A stretch of 64,000 nt of DNA from Chitinophagales bacterium (GTDB lineage: Bacteria > Bacteroidota > Bacteroidia > Chitinophagales > BACL12). The stretch covers positions 186,001-250,000 of the forward strand of contig JACJXO010000003.1 of NCBI GenBank assembly GCA_020636645.1, read 5' to 3'. Below, one piece after another: positions 18,571 through 27,255 of this stretch. The first letter of the stretch is position 1, and each line of letters opens with the position of its first letter. The notes beneath the pieces were generated by a model that was not told the origin of the DNA, ran no database searches, and saw nothing but the letters and a program-made list of their open reading frames with translations. The translations under genes and the position numbers were made by a program.

Positions 18571-19432
18571 TTTCTAGTGTTTTTATTTCTTCAATACATT
18601 GTTGCAAACTTGTTTTCCAGTCCGGAATTTCCATTCCCGGAACCGATGCCGTACCTGACAGATCCAGCACGGAATAGGCCGGTCTTTTAGCCGGCGTAGG
18701 ATAAGATGAAGTGGGAATAGGATTCACCTTGCAGTTCAACCCATAGGTATCCATAACGGCAGCAGCCAGATCGAACCAGGTGATGGCTCCTTTGTCAGAG
18801 AAATGATAAATACCATACTTTGTTACTTCCCTCTGGTCTATGATGGTCAGGATGGCCCTGGCCAGATCCTTTGCCCAGGTGGGGCTTCCTACCTGATCAT
18901 TGACCACATTGATCTCTGATCTTTCCTTCCCCAGGCGTATCATGGTCTTCACGAAGTTACCACCAAAGGCAGAGTACACCCAGGATGTTCTGACGAGCCA
19001 GGTTCTGCTGCAGGTGCTCAGAGCACGATTCTCACCTTCGGCTTTGGTAAGTCCGTACACGCTGACGGGACTTACCGGATGATCAGTAGAATACGGCTTG
19101 TCAGCTTCTCCGTTGAACACAAAATCTGTACTGATATGCACCAGTGATGCCCCGGAATCTTCACAGTTCTTCGCGAGCACCTCTACCCCGGTTACATTGA
19201 CCTTACGAGCAAGATCCGGTTCAGATTCTGCTTTGTCAACTGCGGTATAGGCTGCGCAGTTGATACAAACTTCAGGCCGGTGTTCATGAAAGAAACTGCG
19301 CACCGCAACCGGATCAGTGATGTCCAGTTCACCGATATCAATGAACAGGCAATCATCCGCAGTTCGTTCTGCAAACAAACGTCGCAACTCAGAGCCCAGC
19401 TGCCCGTTGCTGCCTGTAACCAGGATCTTCAT
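18563..19432 (-). CDS. rfbD: dTDP-4-dehydrorhamnose reductase
   Basis: Final NAD(P)H-dependent step making dTDP-L-rhamnose. The 289-residue SDR-type protein begins with the nucleotide motif MKILVTGSNGQLGSELRRLF, followed by NCAAYTAVDKAESEP, STDFVFNG and the YGLTKAEGE catalytic Tyr-Lys pair. It overlaps rfbC by 4 bases and cysQ by 8 bases. Confidence 0.95.
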   Translation of the reverse strand: MKILVTGSNGQLGSELRRLFAERTADDCLFIDIGELDITDPVAVRSFFHEHRPEVCINCAAYTAVDKAESEPDLARKVNVTGVEVLAKNCEDSGASLVHISTDFVFNGEADKPYSTDHPVSPVSVYGLTKAEGENRALSTCSRTWLVRTSWVYSAFGGNFVKTMIRLGKERSEINVVNDQVGSPTWAKDLARAILTIIDQREVTKYGIYHFSDKGAITWFDLAAAVMDTYGLNCKVNPIPTSSYPTPAKRPAYSVLDLSGTASVPGMEIPDWKTSLQQCIEEIKTLENA

Positions 19433-19998
19433 AAGGCTGTTCCCTCCTCCGTAAAATTGTTCTTTGCATCAGCAAATAACGGAAGTGCTGCATCCTTGCC
19501 TGACAGCAACACATCATCGGCCGGTAATTTCCAGTCTATTCCAAGTGCAGGGTCATCAAACCGGATCCCTGCATCGTGTCCACCTGAATAAAAGTTATCA
19601 CATTTATATACGAATTCTGCGTATTCACTTAGTACTGAAAACCCATGAGCAAATCCTCTTGGCAGATATAGTTGCTTCTTATTTTCCTTACTTAGTAAAA
19701 TACTGAAATGTTGTCCGAAAGTGGGGGAACCCTGTCTGATATCAACGGCTACATCGAGCACTTCCCCCTCTACTACCCTGACCAGTTTAGCCTGTGCCAT
19801 AGGCGCCAGCTGATAATGCAGCCCACGAACTACTCCATATACGGAACGACTCTGGTTATCCTGTACAAAAGGCCTGGTGATACCTGCTTCTGCAAAGGTC
19901 TGTTCATTGAAACTTTCAAAGAAGTATCCGCGATCATCGCTGAAAACCCTGGGTTCAAATACAAGCAATCCGCTGATCGGTGTTTCTGTGAATGGCAT
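19429..19998 (-). CDS. rfbC: dTDP-4-dehydrorhamnose 3,5-epimerase
   Basis: Epimerises C3 and C5 of dTDP-4-keto-6-deoxyglucose. The 189-residue cupin protein shows RGYFFESFNEQTF, QDNQSRSVYGVVRGLHYQ with the catalytic His in the LHYQ motif, KLVRVVEGEVLDVAVDIR and LPRGFAHGF. Start and stop overlap rfbB and rfbD respectively. Confidence 0.96.
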   Translation of the reverse strand: MPFTETPISGLLVFEPRVFSDDRGYFFESFNEQTFAEAGITRPFVQDNQSRSVYGVVRGLHYQLAPMAQAKLVRVVEGEVLDVAVDIRQGSPTFGQHFSILLSKENKKQLYLPRGFAHGFSVLSEYAEFVYKCDNFYSGGHDAGIRFDDPALGIDWKLPADDVLLSGKDAALPLFADAKNNFTEEGTAL

Positions 19999-21050
19999 TA
20001 TCTGTCGGCGTATTGCTGTTGATAGTATTGCTTATAAGTACCGCTGGTCACATGATCCAGCCATTCTTCATTGGCCAGGTACCAGTCAACTGTTTTCTCC
20101 AGTCCTTCTTCAAACTGTAATGAAGGTTTCCAGCCCAGCGATGTATTCAGGTGTGAGGCATCTATGGCATAACGAAGGTCATGTCCGGCACGGTCTCTGA
20201 CAAAAGTGATGAGACCTGCAGAAGTTCCTTCCGGGCGACCCAGTTTTTTATCCATGATGGTACACAGCAATTTGATCAGGTCTATATTCTTCCATTCATT
20301 GAAGCCCCCGATATTATAGGTTTCACCTGTAGTGCCTTCCTGTAATATCAGATCAATGGCAGCTGCATGGTCTTCCACCCATAACCAATCGCGAACATTC
20401 TCTCCCTTTCCATAAACAGGAATTGGCTTGCTGTTCTTAATGTTATGGATCGCAAGAGGAATGAGTTTTTCAGGAAACTGGTAAGGGCCGTAATTATTGG
20501 AACAGTTTGACAGCAACACCGGCATGCCATAGGTGTCGTGATAGGCACGTACAAAATGGTCTGAACTGGCTTTTGATGCAGAATAAGGGCTATGCGGGTC
20601 ATAAGGAGTAGATTCTTCAAAAAACCCTTCTTCTCCCAGGCTGCCATATACTTCATCTGTTGACACATGGTAGAACATCTTTCCTTCCCAGTTTCCATTC
20701 CAGCAATGTCTGGCTGCATTGAGCAGGTTCACGGTACCTACCACATTGGTCATGACAAATTCTATCGGGTTGGCGATAGACCTGTCCACATGTGATTCGG
20801 CTGCCAGGTGGATGACGGTATCAAATTGCTCAGCATCGAACAGGGCAGTAAGAAAATCTCCATCTACTATATCACCCTTAATGAACCTGTAGTTTGGTTT
20901 ATGTTCAATATCCAGCAGGTTCTCCAGGTTTCCTGCATAGGTGAGTTTATCCAGGTTGACGAAGGTTACATCAGGATAGCGATTCACCATTCTTCTGAGC
21001 AGGTGAGAGCCAATAAAACCGGCACCTCCTGTTATGACTACTTTTTTCAT
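19998..21050 (-). CDS. rfbB: dTDP-glucose 4,6-dehydratase
   Basis: NAD-dependent dehydratase converting dTDP-glucose to dTDP-4-keto-6-deoxyglucose. The 350-residue protein contains the Rossmann motif ITGGAGFIGSHLL, LAAESHVDRSI, the catalytic STDEVYG block, YSASKASSDHFVRAY and NCSNNYGPYQFPEKLIP. Its product can feed rfbC-rfbD (rhamnose) or the upstream aminotransferase (amino sugar). rfbA, which supplies dTDP-glucose, is not in the window. Confidence 0.97.
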   Translation of the reverse strand: MKKVVITGGAGFIGSHLLRRMVNRYPDVTFVNLDKLTYAGNLENLLDIEHKPNYRFIKGDIVDGDFLTALFDAEQFDTVIHLAAESHVDRSIANPIEFVMTNVVGTVNLLNAARHCWNGNWEGKMFYHVSTDEVYGSLGEEGFFEESTPYDPHSPYSASKASSDHFVRAYHDTYGMPVLLSNCSNNYGPYQFPEKLIPLAIHNIKNSKPIPVYGKGENVRDWLWVEDHAAAIDLILQEGTTGETYNIGGFNEWKNIDLIKLLCTIMDKKLGRPEGTSAGLITFVRDRAGHDLRYAIDASHLNTSLGWKPSLQFEEGLEKTVDWYLANEEWLDHVTSGTYKQYYQQQYADR

Positions 21051-21063
21051 TTACTGCGACTTC

Positions 21064-22191
21064 TTATGCAAAAAAATTACGGATATGAAATATGATGTGA
21101 TCCAGTTGTTCGGCGGTCAGTTCGGTGTGCATGGGTAGTGACAACACTTCTGATGAGAGTTGCTCACTAACGGGAAAATCGCCAGCATTGTATCCAAAAC
21201 TTTTATAGGCTTCACTCAGGTGAAGCGGAACCGGATAATAGATCATGGATGGGATGCCTTGTTCACCCAGGTATTGTTGCAGGGCGTCTCTTCTGCCATC
21301 TGTTACCCGTATGGTGTACTGATGAAATACATGGTCTGAATGGGAGGTGCGTGCAGGAACGGTCACTTGATGAATGCCAGTCAATTGCTGGTCGTAGTAA
21401 TCGGCGGCCTGTTTTCTGGCTGCGTTATACTGATCCAGTTTCGCAAGCTTGGCTACAAGCACAGCTGCCTGGAAGCTATCCAGTCTTGAATTGACCCCGA
21501 TGGAATCATAATAGTATTTCCTGTCAGATCCATGGTTGGTAATGGTGCGGATAGCCGCCGCCAGAGAATCATCATTGGTGAAGATCGCACCACCGTCGCC
21601 ATAACCACCCAGGTTCTTGGTTGGATAGAACGAAGTAGTTCCTATATGGCCGATGGTACCTGCCATGGCAGTTGATCCATCTCTGAAACGATACTTGCAG
21701 CCGATGGCCTGAGCATTGTCTTCTATCACCCTGAAATCATGCTTCTCAGCCAATGCCATCAGGTCTTCCATAGGAGCTGCTTGTCCAAACAGGTGAACCG
21801 GAATGACGGCCTTTGTGCGGGAACTGATCTTTGCTTCAACCTGATCCATATCCATCATCATAGTATCCGGATCCACATCTACGAAAACAGGTTTAAGACC
21901 AAGCAGGGCAACTACTTCTACTGTTGCCACAAAAGTGAACGGTACGGTGATCACTTCATCACCCGGCTTTACTCCAATAGCCATCAGCGCTATCTGTAAG
22001 GCATCTGTTCCATTGGCACAGGGCAAACAATGAGAAACTCCAAGATACTCTTCAAGACCCCGGGTCAGATTCCTGACCATCGGACCGTTAATGAAGGCAG
22101 TAGTTTCTATTACTTCTCTGATACCGCTGTCAATTTCGTTCCGGATCTGTTTATACTGGCCAGCCAGATCGACCATCTGAATCTTCTGCAT
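21064..22191 (-). CDS. DegT/DnrJ/EryC1 family sugar aminotransferase
   Basis: A PLP-dependent aminotransferase of 375 residues, probably acting on a nucleotide-linked keto sugar. It shows NGTDALQIALMAIG, VTVPFTFVATVEV, VHLFGQAAPM, EDNAQAIG and the PLP lysine in SFYPTKNLGGYGDGG. The wording resembles enzymes making 3-amino-sugars such as the WbpE/WlbC group, but substrate specificity cannot be fixed by eye. It is the first gene of the operon; rfbB starts 13 bases after its stop. Confidence 0.92.
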   Translation of the reverse strand: MQKIQMVDLAGQYKQIRNEIDSGIREVIETTAFINGPMVRNLTRGLEEYLGVSHCLPCANGTDALQIALMAIGVKPGDEVITVPFTFVATVEVVALLGLKPVFVDVDPDTMMMDMDQVEAKISSRTKAVIPVHLFGQAAPMEDLMALAEKHDFRVIEDNAQAIGCKYRFRDGSTAMAGTIGHIGTTSFYPTKNLGGYGDGGAIFTNDDSLAAAIRTITNHGSDRKYYYDSIGVNSRLDSFQAAVLVAKLAKLDQYNAARKQAADYYDQQLTGIHQVTVPARTSHSDHVFHQYTIRVTDGRRDALQQYLGEQGIPSMIYYPVPLHLSEAYKSFGYNAGDFPVSEQLSSEVLSLPMHTELTAEQLDHIIFHIRNFFA

Positions 22192-22209
22192 GCAGGATTT
22201 TTACGGACG

Positions 22210-22217
22210 CAAAGATA
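22210..22217 (-). promoter_or_regulatory. Bacteroidota -7 box (TATCTTTG) for the dTDP-sugar operon
   Basis: Seen as CAAAGATA on the plus strand, 18 bases upstream of the aminotransferase ATG at 22191. It would drive the five genes down to cysQ. Confidence 0.55.
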
Positions 22218-22256
22218 ATCAAGGCCACAGAAGTCCGTTCCATTTGTGCTGTTGCT

Positions 22257-22264
22257 TACCTTTG
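22257..22264 (+). promoter_or_regulatory. Bacteroidota -7 box (TACCTTTG) for the outer-membrane protein-waaA pair
   Basis: TAnnTTTG match ending 4 bases before the ATG at 22269; implies a leaderless or nearly leaderless transcript. Confidence 0.5.
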
Positions 22265-22268
22265 ACGC

Positions 22269-23021
22269 ATGAGGAGATCGATCTGTGCAACTCTGTTGAT
22301 GGCTGCCTTACCTGCCGGTCTGCTGGCTCAGACCAATGTACAGGATAGCTGTGTCCAGGCAAACCTGGTACTGGTTGAAGCCGGTATTGGTTTACCACAG
22401 GCTGATCTGGCTGACCGGTTCGGATATCATGGACTTGCCGGTGCGGGATGGCAGTTCAAATCAGATAAGAACCTGCTGTTTGGCCTGTCCGGTCATTATT
22501 ACTTTGGCGACCGGGTAAAAGAAGACAGCCTGCTGTTCAATCTGCGTGATGACAATGGCTATATCATTGGCAATGACGGTGCTTTGTTCATTCCTTCCAT
22601 CTTTGAACAGGGTTTTGACGTGATGTTTCATTTCGGCAAGATCACTTCACTGCTATCGCACAACCCCAATTCAGGCTTAACGGTCATGGGAGGTGTGGGG
22701 TTCTTTGAACACAATATTCAGATCTATATAGATGAAGCATATGTGCCACAGCTGAATGACACATATAAGAAAGGATATGACCGACTTACCAATGGAATCA
22801 TGTTCAGTGAATACATTGGGTATTCGTACTTCAGCGGAAAACATTTTGTGAATTTCAGAGCCGGCCTCGAATGGTCGCAAGCTATCACCAAAGGCAGAAG
22901 GGGCATCACCTTTGATACTCTGGAACCGCAGGATGCCACCAGACTGGATATGATGATCAATCTTAAACTCACCTGGGTGCTTCCGGTCTATAAGCAAACC
23001 GGTAGAAGCTTTTATTATTGA
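22269..23021 (+). CDS. Predicted outer-membrane beta-barrel protein
   Basis: An exported protein of 250 residues with signal peptide MRRSICATLLMAALPAGLLAQ. The mature part is rich in alternating hydrophobic and glycine/aromatic residues (YHGLAGAGWQF, LFGLSGHYYFGDRV) and ends in an aromatic run, FYY, as barrel proteins often do. No named family recognised. It resembles in layout the protein at 36,559-37,341: both begin with a short signal, then LVEAGIGLPQADL versus DLVIGLPQDEF. It overlaps waaA by 1 base, so it may serve in or beside lipid A/core assembly; that link is inference. Confidence 0.75.
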   Translation: MRRSICATLLMAALPAGLLAQTNVQDSCVQANLVLVEAGIGLPQADLADRFGYHGLAGAGWQFKSDKNLLFGLSGHYYFGDRVKEDSLLFNLRDDNGYIIGNDGALFIPSIFEQGFDVMFHFGKITSLLSHNPNSGLTVMGGVGFFEHNIQIYIDEAYVPQLNDTYKKGYDRLTNGIMFSEYIGYSYFSGKHFVNFRAGLEWSQAITKGRRGITFDTLEPQDATRLDMMINLKLTWVLPVYKQTGRSFYY

Positions 23022-24274
23022 TGAGAGTATCCTGGAGCAAACGATTGTATCGCCTCGGTACAGGTGCTTACCAGCTTGGTATCAGATCAGCAACTCCTTT
23101 TTCTTCCAAAGCACGGGCATGGACCGAAGGCCGCCAGGCCACCGCTTCTGCACCTGAAAGTTTTCAACCGGGAGAAGCGGTGGTATGGTTTCATTGCGCT
23201 TCTGTTGGCGAATTTGAACAAGGAAGGCCCCTCATAGAGCTCTTGAAATCGAGGTACCAGCAAATTCAGATCGTTCTGACCTTCTTCTCCCCCTCAGGTT
23301 ATATGGCCAGAAAGAATTTTGCCCTGGCTGACCTGGTACTGTACCTGCCGGCCGATAATGAACAGAATGCCCGGCGTTTTATGGAAATGGTCAGACCCTC
23401 GATGGCCATTTTTGTCAAATATGAATTCTGGGGAAGCTACCTCGAAGCATTGCAGCAAAGGAAGATACCTGCTGTTCTGCTTTCAGCCATATTTCGCCCC
23501 GGTCAGCCATTTTTTCAATGGTGGGGAAGTTACCACCGCTTCATGCTGACCTGCTTTAGTGAGATACTTGTTCAGGATGATGCCTCTGCACTGCTGTTGC
23601 ACAACATCGGTATTCTGTCAGTTGTATGTCCTGACCTCCGTTTTGACAGGGTATTGCAGATCGCATCCCAATCGCCCGAAGTAGGGCTGATCAAGGAAAT
23701 GTCAGCACATCGCATCATCATAGCAGGAAGCACGTGGCCTGAAGACGAACAATATCTGGCAGAAGCCTATAACCGGTCCTGGAAAACCAAAGGATTCAAG
23801 CTCATTATTGCACCACACGAGCCAACAGAGCAACATATTCAGCGTCTTATGAAAAGATTCAAAGGTGATGCGGTCAGGTTCAGCGAAGCAACTTTGCCAC
23901 TTTGCCCAAAAGTATTGATCATTGATTCTGTTGGCATGTTGTCATCCATTTACAGGTATGGTTATGCATGTTATATTGGAGGAGGTTTCGGAGCGGGAAT
24001 TCACAATACCCTGGAGGCTGCAGTCTATGGAAAACCGCTTGCATTTGGACCCAGGATCCAGAAATTCCGGGAAGCCCGCATACTCACAGAACTGAAGGTG
24101 GCTACCGTAATAACAAGAGCAGAAGAGCTTATGCGGTGGACCGATAGCCTCACGGCTGATGAAAACAACTACCGTGTGATCTCAGAAAAGTCATCCGGTT
24201 TTGTAGCGGAACACAAAGGCGGTGCAGAGAAGGCCCTGAAATTGATCAGCAAGTATTTACCTGCTGAACCTTAG
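23021..24274 (+). CDS. waaA: 3-deoxy-D-manno-octulosonic acid (Kdo) transferase
   Basis: Adds Kdo to the lipid A precursor at the inner membrane. The 417-residue GT30 protein shows the N-domain signature WFHCASVGEFEQGRPLIE, with the catalytic Glu, followed by LTFFSPSGYMA, FVKYEFWG, AGSTWPEDE, IIAPHEPTEQHI, and the donor-binding YIGGGFGAGIHNTLEAAVYG near residues 325-345. The ATG overlaps the previous gene's TGA (TGATG). The stop-end overlaps the convergent gene at 24,257 by 18 bases. Confidence 0.96.
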   Translation: MRVSWSKRLYRLGTGAYQLGIRSATPFSSKARAWTEGRQATASAPESFQPGEAVVWFHCASVGEFEQGRPLIELLKSRYQQIQIVLTFFSPSGYMARKNFALADLVLYLPADNEQNARRFMEMVRPSMAIFVKYEFWGSYLEALQQRKIPAVLLSAIFRPGQPFFQWWGSYHRFMLTCFSEILVQDDASALLLHNIGILSVVCPDLRFDRVLQIASQSPEVGLIKEMSAHRIIIAGSTWPEDEQYLAEAYNRSWKTKGFKLIIAPHEPTEQHIQRLMKRFKGDAVRFSEATLPLCPKVLIIDSVGMLSSIYRYGYACYIGGGFGAGIHNTLEAAVYGKPLAFGPRIQKFREARILTELKVATVITRAEELMRWTDSLTADENNYRVISEKSSGFVAEHKGGAEKALKLISKYLPAEP

Positions 24275-24919
24275 AAGTATCTCTTTCATGAACTTATCTA
24301 CTGCTTTGGAGCCAGTATCCCAGTGGTACCGGGTTGCCAGATCAGTATTGATGATACCAATAGCTTGTTCCAGCCCGGTGCAGGCATCAAGCTGCTCGAT
24401 AGCCTGTTCAAAGGCCTTTCTGTCGCCGTCAAAAAGCTCCCTGGTAAAAAAGAATTTTTCATTCACATCAATCAGGTTCTTCAGAAGCCCCTGAGGCTTG
24501 AGTATCTTATCAGCCAGGGTGGTCTTATCGCCGGCGAAGCGTTCATTCAGATTCGTTTTCTTATCGTCAGAAACGGGAGGTTTTTCTTCCTTTTGTGGTG
24601 GAGTTTCCTCTTTCTTCACAGAGATCACTTCAGGTTCAGGTTCCGGTATTTTCATCTCCTTCTGTGGTTCAGGATCCGGCACCTGATCATCTTCAGGCAA
24701 TGACACTGTTTGAACAACAGGTGCCTCCTCTTTTGTTTCCTGTTCAACCGGAATATTCAGTGTATCAGGTTGCTGCTGATCCCAGAGCATTTCATAGACT
24801 TGGATAAGCCTTTGCCTGACCACATCTCTTTCCAGCGATGAAAGGGTTCCCTCTGTTCGCACTTCCAGCAATTCGATCACAGATTGGAGCAGCCTGACAG
24901 GTTCTTGGAAGGATGACAT
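24257..24919 (-). CDS. Conserved hypothetical protein with acidic Pro/Glu-rich linker
   Basis: A 220-residue cytoplasmic-looking protein with no signal or membrane segment. An N-terminal helical part (about 1-50) leads into a low-complexity linker rich in Pro, Glu and Lys (about 55-125, for example EPQKEMKIPEPEPEVISVKK), and then a C-terminal folded domain (about 130-220) with the run FFFTRELFDGDRKAFEQAIE and a conserved-looking TRYHWD. I do not recognise a named domain. It lies between waaA and tdk and overlaps waaA tail to tail. Confidence 0.8.
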   Translation of the reverse strand: MSSFQEPVRLLQSVIELLEVRTEGTLSSLERDVVRQRLIQVYEMLWDQQQPDTLNIPVEQETKEEAPVVQTVSLPEDDQVPDPEPQKEMKIPEPEPEVISVKKEETPPQKEEKPPVSDDKKTNLNERFAGDKTTLADKILKPQGLLKNLIDVNEKFFFTRELFDGDRKAFEQAIEQLDACTGLEQAIGIINTDLATRYHWDTGSKAVDKFMKEILLRFSR

Positions 24920-24950
24920 GGAAAGGAGTTCAGTTTATTCAATATTCGCC

Positions 24951-24958
24951 CAAATTTA
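24951..24958 (-). promoter_or_regulatory. Bacteroidota -7 box (TAAATTTG)
   Basis: Seen as CAAATTTA on the plus strand, 31 bases upstream of the ATG at 24,919. Confidence 0.4.
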
Positions 24959-24973
24959 TACCTTTCGCTGCGA

Positions 24974-25543
24974 ATGTTCATCGAACCATTAATCAGTGAA
25001 GGAAAGCGGGGCTGGATCGAGGTAATAGCCGGTTGTATGTTCTCCGGAAAAACAGAAGAGCTGATCAGAAGGCTGAAACGTGCCCGGATAGCCCGGCAAC
25101 GTGTGGAGATATTCAAACCTGCGGTAGATACCCGCTATGATGAAGAGCACATCGTTTCTCACGACGAAAACCTCATAAGAAGTACTCCTGTTTCACATTC
25201 ATCCAATATCCTGTTGCTGGGAACAGGCTGTCATGTGATCGGTATCGATGAAGTGCAGTTCTTCGACCAGGGAGTCGTGGACATTGCCCAGCAACTGGCA
25301 TCATCCGGCACCCGGGTCATAGTGGCAGGGCTGGACATGGATTATTCAGGCAAGCCCTTCGGGCCTATGCCCGCCTTGCTGGCTGTTGCAGAATATGTTA
25401 CCAAGGTACATGCCATATGCGTACAATGTGGCAATATCGCCACCCACAGTTATCGTTTATCAGGCAGCACGGAGCAGGTTCTTCTGGGAGAAAAGGATCA
25501 GTATGAGCCCCGCTGCCGGTCTTGCTTTGTTAAGAAGCTTTAA
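24974..25543 (+). CDS. tdk: Thymidine kinase
   Basis: Salvage enzyme phosphorylating thymidine with ATP. The 189-residue type II enzyme has Walker A GCMFSGKTEEL, the DEVQFFD Walker B block, the lid region and a structural zinc site formed by CVQC and CRSC pairs near the C terminus. The N-terminal start at 24,974 gives the normal length. It is divergent from the unknown protein at 24,919. Confidence 0.97.
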   Translation: MFIEPLISEGKRGWIEVIAGCMFSGKTEELIRRLKRARIARQRVEIFKPAVDTRYDEEHIVSHDENLIRSTPVSHSSNILLLGTGCHVIGIDEVQFFDQGVVDIAQQLASSGTRVIVAGLDMDYSGKPFGPMPALLAVAEYVTKVHAICVQCGNIATHSYRLSGSTEQVLLGEKDQYEPRCRSCFVKKL

Positions 25544-25588
25544 GCATTTGCTTACCACAAGGTGACATGGGTTGCCCTTGTTTTAGAT

Positions 25589-25596
25589 TATCTTTG
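25589..25596 (+). promoter_or_regulatory. Bacteroidota -7 box (TATCTTTG)
   Basis: TAnnTTTG match ending 18 bases before the ATG at 25,615. Confidence 0.5.
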
Positions 25597-25614
25597 TTAG
25601 ATCAAATAGTCATT

Positions 25615-27201
25615 ATGATGAAAAAATACTTTACTATCCTGATGGCAGCTTCCTTGTCTGTCCCGGTTATTGCGCAAAGCGCCCAGACTGTGGACGGCGA
25701 CCTGCACCTGCTGCCAAGAGACACACGCTCTACCCCAAAGTCTGGTGTTTACCAGGACCGCAGTCTGGATGGAACCAGAGAATCGGCTTTAACCTATTAC
25801 TGGATCAACTACAGTGCAGCAGTTGACCTGACCTACAATGGTCTCACCCTGGAGAATATCTCGGCAGTTCCGCTTTGGCCAGACTCTACCGTCAAAGTGG
25901 TAGGCGATGATGCCGGAACCCCTTTTGAATACTACTGGTGGGTTCATTCATTCAGTAATGTACTGGATCCTACTTCTACTTTCATTCAGGATTATGTGGA
26001 TTATGAATACTATCCGGATGCTCCTCCTCCTGTACCTACAAAAGAATGGTTCAATGACACCCATGCATATGATGTAGATTCAGTTGGCTTCTATATTTAT
26101 TATGACAGGTATGTAACAGACGTGACAGACACGCTCTATGTATATATTACAACTCCGGGCTCTTCAGCTCATGTTTTCAGCACCCTGGGCGACCCGCCCT
26201 ATCAGGCTGTTTACATGCGCTATAACAGCACCCAGAACCATCCGAACGGTACTCTTCAGGAGTACATGATCACTCTGGGAAATGAAGATTCTGCTTCATT
26301 TGCTCCAAAGTATATCTCCATTCCGCTGGATCTGGAGATACCGAAAGATGCTACCGGTAATGATAACAAGATAGGTATTGCTTTCTCTTATCACCCGGGC
26401 CAGAGCTATTCTTTTGGCGACACCCTGCTTGATTTCAATGATCCTCCACTGAATACCAACCCGCTCAATACCCTCTGGTTACTGGTCAATGAAGAGAATT
26501 TCGGGGCCTTACCTACTTCTATGGAAGACGGTGCTTACAACCAGAGTGGTAATGCCACTTCTGATGTAAGATATGGTATCAGCACGACCGGATGGAATGG
26601 TTTCTACATCAATACCATGGCCTTCCTTTCTCCGGAATACGCCTGGGAGCATCCTTATGTTGACTGGTACCTGGCTCCTAAAGGAGCTGCCTTTGTTCCT
26701 ACACCTACCTTCCCCTGCCAGGATCTGACGCTGGAATTCTATGACTTCAGTAATTTCTTTGAAGCCGGAACTGCTACCTATTACTGGGCATTTGGAGATG
26801 GCGGGATCAGTTTTGATGCCAACCCTGTACACACCTTTCCAAGCCCCGGAACCTATGAGGTATGCCAGGTTGTAACCGCTTCTTCTGTATCTTACGAAGC
26901 ATGTAAAAACGTTACGGTAGATTTCTGTACAGGTGTAGAGTCATTTGAAAACCTGAGTAACGTATCACTCTATCCAAACCCGGCCAATGACCTCCTGCAG
27001 TGGAACGCAGCCTTCTCAGGCAATGAAGAGATCACTGTAGAAGTGCTCAACAGTCTTGGTCAGCTGATGTACAGCGAAAGCTTCTCTACTGCTGATCAAT
27101 TCAGCGGACAGCTTGATGTAAGCAACTGGAGCGCCGGTATGTACCTGTTCCGCATCAGCAATGGACAGCAGAACAGCACTACCTCATTCATAGTAGAATA
27201 A
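25615..27201 (+). CDS. Type IX secreted PKD-domain protein
   Basis: A 528-residue surface or extracellular protein. It begins with a signal peptide (MMKKYFTILMAASLSVPVIAQ), has a large beta-rich N-terminal region of unknown fold (about 25-375), a PKD domain (about 385-440) with the typical WAFGDGGISFDANPVHTF and PGTYEV runs, and a C-terminal type A sorting domain from VSLYPNPANDLLQW to the end (SAGMYLFRISNGQ). The aspartate-rich N-terminal region has no recognised catalytic motif. The Met pair at 25,615/25,618 gives the signal peptide; the codons upstream do not look coding. A strong terminator follows 20 bases after the stop. Confidence 0.88.
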   Translation: MMKKYFTILMAASLSVPVIAQSAQTVDGDLHLLPRDTRSTPKSGVYQDRSLDGTRESALTYYWINYSAAVDLTYNGLTLENISAVPLWPDSTVKVVGDDAGTPFEYYWWVHSFSNVLDPTSTFIQDYVDYEYYPDAPPPVPTKEWFNDTHAYDVDSVGFYIYYDRYVTDVTDTLYVYITTPGSSAHVFSTLGDPPYQAVYMRYNSTQNHPNGTLQEYMITLGNEDSASFAPKYISIPLDLEIPKDATGNDNKIGIAFSYHPGQSYSFGDTLLDFNDPPLNTNPLNTLWLLVNEENFGALPTSMEDGAYNQSGNATSDVRYGISTTGWNGFYINTMAFLSPEYAWEHPYVDWYLAPKGAAFVPTPTFPCQDLTLEFYDFSNFFEAGTATYYWAFGDGGISFDANPVHTFPSPGTYEVCQVVTASSVSYEACKNVTVDFCTGVESFENLSNVSLYPNPANDLLQWNAAFSGNEEITVEVLNSLGQLMYSESFSTADQFSGQLDVSNWSAGMYLFRISNGQQNSTTSFIVE

Positions 27202-27221
27202 TTGAACAAGACCTGTATTCT

Positions 27222-27255
27222 GATCCCGGCCAGTCCACTGGCCGGGATTTTTTTT
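27222..27255 (+). terminator. Strong Rho-independent terminator
   Basis: Perfect 11-bp stem ATCCCGGCCAG/CTGGCCGGGAT with a 4-base loop followed by a T-run. Confidence 0.92.
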
